DNA of 64,000 bases, from contig OY294068.1 in the NCBI GenBank assembly GCA_958510875.1, forward strand, positions 173,569,411 to 173,633,410, written 5' to 3'. Both the position numbers and the translations under genes were made by a program. Position 1 is the stretch's first letter; each line of letters opens with the position of its first letter. Shown piece by piece: positions 57,901 to 64,000 of this stretch. The DNA comes from Endomychus coccineus. Its lineage: Eukaryota; Arthropoda; Insecta; Coleoptera; Endomychidae. Below the pieces are notes generated by a model. That model saw only the letters and a list, made by a program, of their open reading frames with translations, searched no databases and had not been told where the DNA came from.

Positions 57901-57990
57901 TCAGAAGCGAACTCGTGCTCTTGTTAAATATACCTCCTCGCTCGTATGCTGTCCCAATACAAACTTGTAATTTGCAAAATATCAGGAGCA
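51945..57990. repeat. 80-bp satellite array, about 75 copies
   Basis: Head-to-tail 80-bp units running ATATCAGGAGGACCACGTGC, TCGGAGAAATATACCTCCTC, GCTCTTATGCTATCCTAATA, CAAATTTGTAATTTTGCAAA. Units are mostly identical in the core, and outer units at both ends (51945-52130, 57860-57990) are diverged or shortened, as usual for satellites. Two variants occur: A (ATTTTG...AGGAG) and B (ATTCTG...AGGAT), with the two changed bases 14-15 bp apart almost always linked. B units occur only between about 52450 and 56380, often alternating with A. Each unit has a CACGTG E-box and the 12-bp palindrome TACAAATTTGTA. The frame at 53494-53718 is an artefact. Confidence 0.98.
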
Positions 57991-58046
57991 AACGCCATCT
58001 TAGGGGAAAATGGGAACAATTTGAACGAAATAATTTCGAATAACAG

Positions 58047-58052
58047 TTTATT
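58047..58052 (-). promoter_or_regulatory. Candidate poly(A) signal of the sarcoglycan gene
   Basis: AATAAA on the minus strand, 192 bp after the stop codon. A second AATAAA lies at 58151-58156. Either would end the transcript before the satellite array. Confidence 0.5.
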
Positions 58053-58243
58053 GTAAATGAAAATAGTTTACATTAGGCAAAATACTAACATTAAATAAAT
58101 TTTATCGGACTATATAAATACAAAACTTAATACAATATATAGCGGTATCATTTATTTACAATTATATACATCGTTCATTTTTGGCGGTACTTGTTTTTAC
58201 ATATTTACGTATATACAAATTACATATCCTATTTAACTGAATT

Positions 58244-58550
58244 TTACCGGCATACGACGTCATCATTATCCGCTGAACAAATGTGTTGAGGTGGTGCCAA
58301 AAATAATTTTCCATTATTGCAGATACATAATTGAAAAATGTCATGTGTTTTGGACACTGTTGGTCTGGAAGTCGGTATAGCAGTTGGTAAACTGGGGACT
58401 ACTACAGAACTCGATTCTAAATGTATTGATCCCACTTCTGATTTCAATGTTATGTCGTTAAATGACATAGCATTAATTTTTCCTCCTCTAGATTCTATGT
58501 GAATTCCTTGAGGCGCTTGCACTTCTAAGGAGCCTGTAGGCGACTCTAAC
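58244..58550 (-). CDS. SGCD: Sarcoglycan (gamma/delta/zeta type), last coding exon
   Basis: This is the C-terminal exon of a sarcolemmal glycoprotein of the dystrophin-associated complex (single-pass type II membrane protein, this part extracellular). The acceptor is TCTGATTCGCAG before 58550 and the stop is TAA at 58244-58246. It encodes RLESPTGSLEVQAPQGIHIE, SRGGKINAMSFNDITLKSEV, GSIHLESSSVVVPSLPTAI, then FQLCICNNGKLFLAPPQHIC and ends DDVVCR. The repeated beta-strand pattern and the final Cys cluster (C-x-C ... C ... C) are family hallmarks. From the family, those cysteines form disulfides needed for assembly. Upstream exons lie beyond the right edge. The insect orthologue is the single delta/gamma-like gene, so SGCD is an approximate symbol. 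Confidence 0.93.
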
Positions 58551-59880
58551 CTGCGAATCAGAATGAACATATGATCAAATGTGTTTATTTTATTTTAAGA
58601 ATGGATCAATGTGAAGTATTTTATTGTATATTAAACCTTTTGTCATAGTGAATAGTAAAATTTGAATAAAACTCAAATTTTTAATTTGATAGCAACATAC
58701 TAACAATTGTTTCACCACAAAATGGTAGACGAGAAGCCCAAACCTCCTATGATAAAACCCATAGCGCCGTCGCGTGACGTCATCAGGCTTAAAATTTATT
58801 TCACATTATTATGAATTTACAATACTTCTAACATTAAATATAATTTGTTCCATTGCTTATAATTAATGCTTCTAATAACCTCATATAACAATTCCTAAGC
58901 ATTATAAATTCATTAATACTTCAGGAAATACTTCTAGGTCTTTTCTTCTATAGTGCAAATTATTTTGTGTCGATAGCGGCATGTTTGACTAGGTTTAAAA
59001 TTCAGCCAATTATTGAAGACACATTATACCAAGTAAACAAAATTCAACAAACGGATCAGAGGCCACAGGGTGTGTATATAAACAATACAAAACTCATCAC
59101 TGGTTGATAAATAACTGCTTTCCATTAACTGAATTATGTTGTCGTCAATTGTACAAAAAAATATGTATCCTATTTCTTCAAAATTTTCGAATATGGTTCT
59201 TATGAAGGTGTTAATTTTTGAAATAGAATGTATGTGCTGAAGTATTATTATTATTAGCAGCTGTCCCTACCATGCTGCCACCTTTGTAATGTAAAGGTTC
59301 AAATTGAATTTCATCAACATATTACGTGCATAAGTTAGAACATTTTTCTTTGTTTTTCATAAATATGAGGACCAGTCACTAATTGATTGCACACGCCCTT
59401 TACTGTTTCTCGGTGAGGTAAAACGAGTGGGACATATACTATGAGAACTAATGGTAAATAAAATTAAACACAAAATCGTAGTGTTATGTGAACATCTACA
59501 GCTTGGGTCAGATCGACCAGGGTATTGAAAGTTAATAAGTGCGATAAAGAATCTACGCAGTTTGGAATAGCGAATCGCCTGAAACACTATGGGCGTCATT
59601 TATAAGACGCATGTCAGTTCCCCTTCTTCTGTATCTTATTAAAAATATATACTCTTAGATTAATCATATACACTGCTCGAACTAACTCAATCTGTAGACT
59701 ATATACATATAGGAGGTATTGGAGAAGCGGGAAGCGATGTCTACTGTTATATTATGTTTTACAGTGACCTCTTTATAGCACTCATTATATTGTTGCACTA
59801 ATCGACCTCTATATTACGTAATAACGAATGAACTAGCTAGCACTGTACCATCAATAGAAGTCTACAATTTGATAATCATC
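58551..59880. other. Sarcoglycan intron, nothing recognised
   Basis: AT-rich. Minus-strand frame 59357-59599 (FFIALINFQYPGRSDPSCRC) looks like a fragment of some old element, but I cannot name the family. Confidence 0.4.
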
Positions 59881-59884
59881 TCAC

Positions 59885-60120
59885 GGCTGCGATTGCCTGA
59901 AATATGTGATAGTTCAATCAATTATGGATAGGTGGCAAATCTTTGCAAGCAGCTGCTCCAAATAGACTATGGTTTTAATGATAATGGACAGATGGCAGAT
60001 TTCTTTAAGTGCCTGAAATACGATCTAGTTTCATTAATAACAGATAGATGGCATGTAAAAATAAACGAAAGCGGCGGCCGTCGAAAGCTGTTCCTGCAGG
60101 AGAACAAGTATAAATAAATG
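59885..60120 (+). repeat. Short degenerate direct repeats
   Basis: TGCCTGAAATATGTGATAGT...GGATAGGTGGCAAAT (59895-59940) and TGCCTGAAATACGATCTAGT...AGATAGATGGCATGT (60011-60057) align, with a third partial unit GGACAGATGGCAGAT at 59985. Unit about 60-110 bp. Non-coding. Confidence 0.5.
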
Positions 60121-60129
60121 GAAAAATCT

Positions 60130-60380
60130 AAGAAAATGCAAATAAAAAACATTGTAATGTTACAAAAAAAGGACCTTGCGATGTGTCTTCGTATGGGTTT
60201 TTCGGGGCACTCATTATGAATTTTATATTTAAAATGCTTAAAAATATGTTGTTTGGAAATTTCGAAAAAATCAAAGAAAACTACAATGGAAAACATTATA
60301 ACCCCATTGAAATGACCTTCGTATGTTTTTTTTTTGGCGCTCATTATGAATTTTATATCATAATTTGCTGAAATTAACAT
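60130..60380 (+). repeat. Repeat R, left copy, two subunits
   Basis: Two subunits carry GACCTTGCGATGTGTCTTCG...CTCATTATGAATTTTATAT (60172) and GACCTTCGTATG...GCTCATTATGAATTTTATAT (60313), about 140 bp apart. The same sequence lies inverted at 62315-62480, bracketing the Helitron/LanC fragments. Confidence 0.75.
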
Positions 60381-60967
60381 TTAATTAAAGATAAAATGAA
60401 GGTGTTTCAAAAACTCCCAGATTTTTTCATAAAAGTTTGTAACTGCTTATTTAAAGCTAAAATATTCCAAAATGTTCCGTTTAAAGTGTATCCCACCAAA
60501 AACATTCTGTAAAAAACTAGCCAAGTCTCGATGGAGCTGCTTGTTTATCTCTAAAAAGTAATGAAATCTAGACAAAGTCGTGTCAAGTCTAAGTTTCCTT
60601 ACTGCGATTTCTTTATTATTACCTATAGTTAATGTTGTGTGACTTGGCCGTTGAACATTCTTTATACGTTAGTGGGTACAAGTCAATTTTGTTTACACGT
60701 AATGTTATCTGTTGTAACTACCTATGTTTGTTAAGCGAGATAATAGCCCATACTGGTATTGGTAATTGGACGCTAGTGTCTCATTTTAGGCTGTTGTTGA
60801 TTGTGCAACACATGCATTCAGCATTGACAATGCTGACTTCTGCTATCTTCTTTTTGGAGCGTCAAATCGACCACCCATCTAACATAAAATAGACGTACAG
60901 ACAGACTTCTATAAATGATTAGAAGCCCGTCTGTACTGGAAATAATTTTTTATACTGTTTGTTTCAG

Positions 60968-61145
60968 GCTCGCCTACGCATAAGTATTATTGAAATAAGC
61001 AGCTTTATCAAGCCTACAATTGACTGGTTATTGAATCAACGTTTTCCAAGTGGCAATTTTCCATCGTCAATGGGTAGCGGTTCTGGCGACAGATTGGTGC
61101 AATGGTGTCATGGAGTACCTGGTTTTGTACCCTTGTGTACCCTAC
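60968..61145 (+). pseudogene. LanC-like protein exon fragment, probably captured
   Basis: After an acceptor-like TGTTTGTTTCAG the frame reads ISIIEISSFIKPTIDWLLNQ, RFPSGNFPSSMGSGSGDRLV and QWCHGVPGFVPLCTLQ. The FPSGN.PSS......LVQWCHG.PGF motif is diagnostic of eukaryotic LanC-like proteins (LANCL). In the family the WCHG Cys is a zinc ligand. Similarity ends near 61145 without a convincing donor, and the open frame then runs antisense through the Helitron helicase. No other LANCL exon is in the window. It lies in the sarcoglycan intron on the opposite strand. I infer a gene fragment copied by a mobile element. Confidence 0.7.
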
Positions 61146-61173
61146 AACGGCCAATTTATTTCATTAGATTTTC

Positions 61174-61609
61174 TTATTTGACACATTTTTTTTTCTTTTC
61201 AGGAGTAGTTTTTTTATTATTACAAATCTTTCTTTTCTTTTTTTCCGGTTCTGATTCTTGTACAGTAGCAACTGTTTTTTGTATTGCCCATTCCCGTTCA
61301 TTATTTATTCTTTTAGACGGTTTAGACGGTTTAATTTCTGAAAGATCGGCGCGGTATTTACGCCTAAGCCGGTTGTATTCGGTGATCGCTGAAGCTTGAG
61401 CTTTTATACTCTTGAAGTCAACATTTATGAGGTGCACACCATGAAGATTGGTTCCTCGTGAAAGCGCCACATAGGCTTGGCCACAAGAGAATATGGAGGT
61501 GCCAATGTCCATGAGGGCATTTTTTAAACTTAGACATTGGCTGTTGTGAATTTTTACACACATATTGAGAATTGTTCTCTGTACACTTATGCCCGGGGTA
61601 TGATCTCAA
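61174..61609 (-). pseudogene. Helitron-type Pif1 helicase, C-terminal end
   Basis: The minus strand reads CVKIHNSQCLSLKNALMDIG, TSIFSCGQAYVALSRGTNLH, GVHLINVDFKSIKAQASAIT, EYNRLRRKYR and ends in a Lys/Glu-rich tail. The GQ.YVALSR..SL.GLHL..FD motif is helicase motif VI of Pif1-like helicases, as found at the end of Helitron Rep-Hel proteins. Upstream motifs are lost or scrambled. A host Pif1 is less likely because only the last 130 codons are present, next to repeats. Confidence 0.85.
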
Positions 61610-62310
61610 ATTTGGACTTAATAGGCAATAATTCGTGAATCAAATTCACAGCATTCTTTCATGTACCAATAGTAGAAGGGGGCATTACCATTTTTCTAAT
61701 ACAGCTGAGACAAGCTGACAGACCTTCCATTTTTGACATCAAATGAAGAGGCAAACAAAGTTGAATATTTTTTGTAAAGGCGGTATGTCGAACTTTAATA
61801 GTTTGGTTGGGCTCTTGTGTTTTCAAATAAGGGTCACCAGGTACTCCAGATCTTCGATTATCCTAGTTTTTATAGTTTTCCCTTTATGTGGCCATTAAAC
61901 CCTAACTCTGTACCAAATTTCAGCTCTCTGAGTTTATGGGAAGTACTAGTTCTATTCTGATGATCATGAGTGAGTGAGTGAATGAGTGTCATAAATGCGA
62001 AACTTTGCTTTCGCTTAACTTCGGAACTAAATTACTACAGACTTGAAATTTTTTATTTTAAGTATGTGATTTTATAGCTTACTGGATGACGAATTTCTGC
62101 GTTCTGGTCTTATCCAGAGATTCTCAAATAGGGGCCTGAAAATGCGGCGAAATGGTTCCAGTAAAGGATGGTACGGCAGTGTTTGCTTCGCGCTCGATTT
62201 CGTTCAAAATAAATCTTATACACAATTTTAAAATATACATATTTTCAAATTTGGCATAATTTACTTACAATTTAATCTTTTCCATCATCTGGATCATCAT
62301 TTTCAAGTAT
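61610..62310. other. Probable Helitron-associated non-coding sequence
   Basis: Contains the phrase CCAAATTTCAGCTCTCTGAG followed by GAGTGAGTGAGTGAATGAGTGTC (61966-61990), a type of non-coding tail seen in repeats. No frame supported. Confidence 0.35.
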
Positions 62311-62314
62311 TTTC

Positions 62315-62640
62315 AAACATCATGATATTTTTAAACATTTTAAATATAAAATTCATAATGAGCGCTCCAAGAACCCATACGAAGACACATCGCAAGGTCA
62401 TTTCAATGACGTTACATGTTTTTTATTGGCATATTCTTTGATTTTTTTGAAATTTTCAAATACTATTTCTCTGGCGTCATTCATAATTTTGACATTTTGA
62501 GATGAACATTGGAAAAGTAAACGAAAATCAACACAAAACTGGAACAATAACATTGAAAAAGGAAGATAATTCATTATATTCCACGTTTTTCCGGAAAATG
62601 TTTTTTTTAACATTTTATATATAAAAACCCAAAAAAGCCC
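62315..62640 (-). repeat. Repeat R, right copy (inverted)
   Basis: The reverse complement reads AAAATCAAAGAA, AATGACCTTGCGATGTGTCT, TCGTATGGGTTCTTGGAGCG and CTCATTATGAATTTTATATT, matching 60172-60260. It forms the right boundary of a 2.5 kb block holding the Helitron and LanC fragments. Confidence 0.7.
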
Positions 62641-64000
62641 TATAGCGACCTATCACACGATCATTCCAACAAAACAAAATTGAAAAACTTTCTTTCCAGT
62701 TTTTCCATAGTTTTTTGGTTTTTGTTATTCGTAATCGTTATACGTGACTGGTAACCTTGATGACGTAGAAAACGCAAATCGCGTGAAAAATGAGTCAATT
62801 TCCGCAAATTTACTAAATTTTCCCGGCTGTGGTACGAATTTTCCGGGAAAACGCCACCGGAGTCATGATCAGCGACCCAAAAATCCTCCTAGACCCCATT
62901 TTCAAGGCTCAATTATCATTTTCTCAAAAATTAAATATTAGTCTAAAAATGAGGGTGAGAATTTGTGGTAGTTTATAGTATAGGGGTGATCGGGAGGAAT
63001 TTGGCAGGTTGGTAGAGTTAAGAATGACCTTAAGGGTTCACAGAATATGATGCAAAATTTTTTTTTGAATTCGACCGTCTGTACAAAACTTAGTCGGCCT
63101 AATTCCCCAGCTCACGGACTGGACTATATGTTTTCCACGCCTTTAACTATTTCTACCCAGCTGAAATATGCATGGTCTTGAAATTTGGGGAATGACATTG
63201 CGGCAGCGGAGCTGACGCTTCAACTATTTCTAAGGGTATTATCTGTTTCTACGGGCGTGGCTCCCGGACAACAGTTATTATGTTTATAAAGTATATACTA
63301 GCTGAAATAGAACCAACTTTTGTTTCTTTCAAGGCTAAAAAGACTCCAACTTGTGTGTTATTATCATTTTGACCAGCTGCGATGCCTGGATTCCCTATGG
63401 GAGGCCGGGAATTATTGGCGTTGCCCTCGTATTATGCACATCCTACCCGTGCATGAGCTTTGGAATCGTTACAATAGATGTGATGTGAATTTGACATAGG
63501 ATTCAAGTGGATTAGGGTTCACAGTTTATATGTATTGATATAAAAACTCTTTACTGAGTTTTATTCTTTAATTATGATTTGAATTAATTTGAATATTGAT
63601 TTGAATATTTCAATGTTTTGAATTCTACCGGCTAGCTTTTATTTGTATTTTAAATCTTATGTTTGTTTTGATTTGAATAATCTAATGATTTGAATAATGA
63701 ACTTTTACCTGTTTATTTTATATCTATGGAATTAAACACAATGTTCTTTGAATGTTAAAAACTTATATTTAAATTTCTATGACTCTAATTTTATCTTGGC
63801 TATCAATTTTAACAATTTTATGTTCAAATAGATCTATGATCTAACCTAAAAATTATTTACTATTAATATTTGTTTACAAAGTTATAATCTACAATCTTTC
63901 TTTCAGATTTACAGACAGATAATAATACAATGGAGAACTAATAAATGAACTTACGTTCAGTTTATATCCAAGAATATGTTTTAAAATGTAGGCAATGTTC
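62641..64000. other. Sarcoglycan intron with one TGATCA-motif repeat
   Basis: At 62858-62880 GGAGTCATGATCAGCGACCC is the inverted TGATCA-centred motif, in a context (TTTTCCGGGAAAACGCCACC) resembling foldback 2. The segment 63560-63720 is low-complexity, built on GATTTGAATAAT-like words. No frame or RNA gene supported. Confidence 0.45.

Noticed and set aside
51945..57990. CRISPR-like array of repeats and spacers
   Set aside because: Units are contiguous with no unique spacers, and the host is a eukaryote.
60632..60892. 86-codon frame just upstream of the LanC exon, considered as another LANCL exon
   Set aside because: No LanC motif or good splice sites; similarity begins only at 60968.
61146..61399. 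Continuation of the LanC frame into a hydrophobic C-terminus
   Set aside because: It is antisense to the helicase's Lys-rich tail; the hydrophobic run comes from poly-T.

Overview
The window looks like nuclear DNA of an AT-rich, transposon-rich insect (possibly a beetle or hemipteran, low confidence). The genes have GT-AG introns of 60 bp to about 12 kb. The two recognisable host genes are animal genes, and almost everything else is debris of animal transposon classes: hAT, mariner, Tc1, Penelope-like (PLE), Jockey/R1-type LINEs, Helitron, Maverick/Polinton and foldback elements. I saw no rRNA, tRNA, CRISPR array or bacterial operon.

Host gene 1 (+ strand, 3298 to about 49689, 5' part left of the window) is a class V P4-ATPase (ATP10 family phospholipid flippase). 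Eight exons join in consistent phase and carry the A-domain, the PISL-like TM4 motif (here PLSL), the DKTGTLT phosphorylation site, the N and P domains and TM5-TM10. A small ninth exon at 49641 is a good but unproven terminus. Its introns hold most of the repeats. Host gene 2 (- strand, last coding exon 58244-58550) is a gamma/delta-type sarcoglycan whose upstream intron continues to the right edge. The two genes converge. The gap between them holds a 6 kb, 80-bp-unit satellite array of about 75 copies (51945-57990).

Repeats by region: 1-2272, right part of a hAT element with a spliced BED-finger/DUF659 transposase, now broken. 4018-5236, a complete mariner with TA target sites and a frame break. 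5.5-15 kb, MITEs, a mariner-like fossil, LINE and PLE scraps. 15757-17290, an almost intact Tc1 element with one nonsense codon. 18047-19976, 24556-25873 and 47231-48206, three foldback elements. 20.8-21.9 and 27.4-28.1 kb, LINE tails. 29153-29888, a 105-bp minisatellite. 31098-31981, a TA-flanked MITE. 33-49 kb, several PLE reverse transcriptase/endonuclease pieces, a multi-copy-type unknown insect ORF family (35.2-37 kb) and a Maverick DNA polymerase B fragment between direct repeats (44.1-45.4 kb). 60.1-62.6 kb, a Helitron Pif1 helicase end beside a LanC-like exon fragment.

No new enzymatic system is evident. The most interesting items are the satellite's two-variant higher-order pattern with a CACGTG E-box in nearly every unit, a 20-bp TGATCA-centred motif shared by otherwise different repeats, a hammerhead-like core inside a small hairpin element, and a module shared by two unrelated transposon families.
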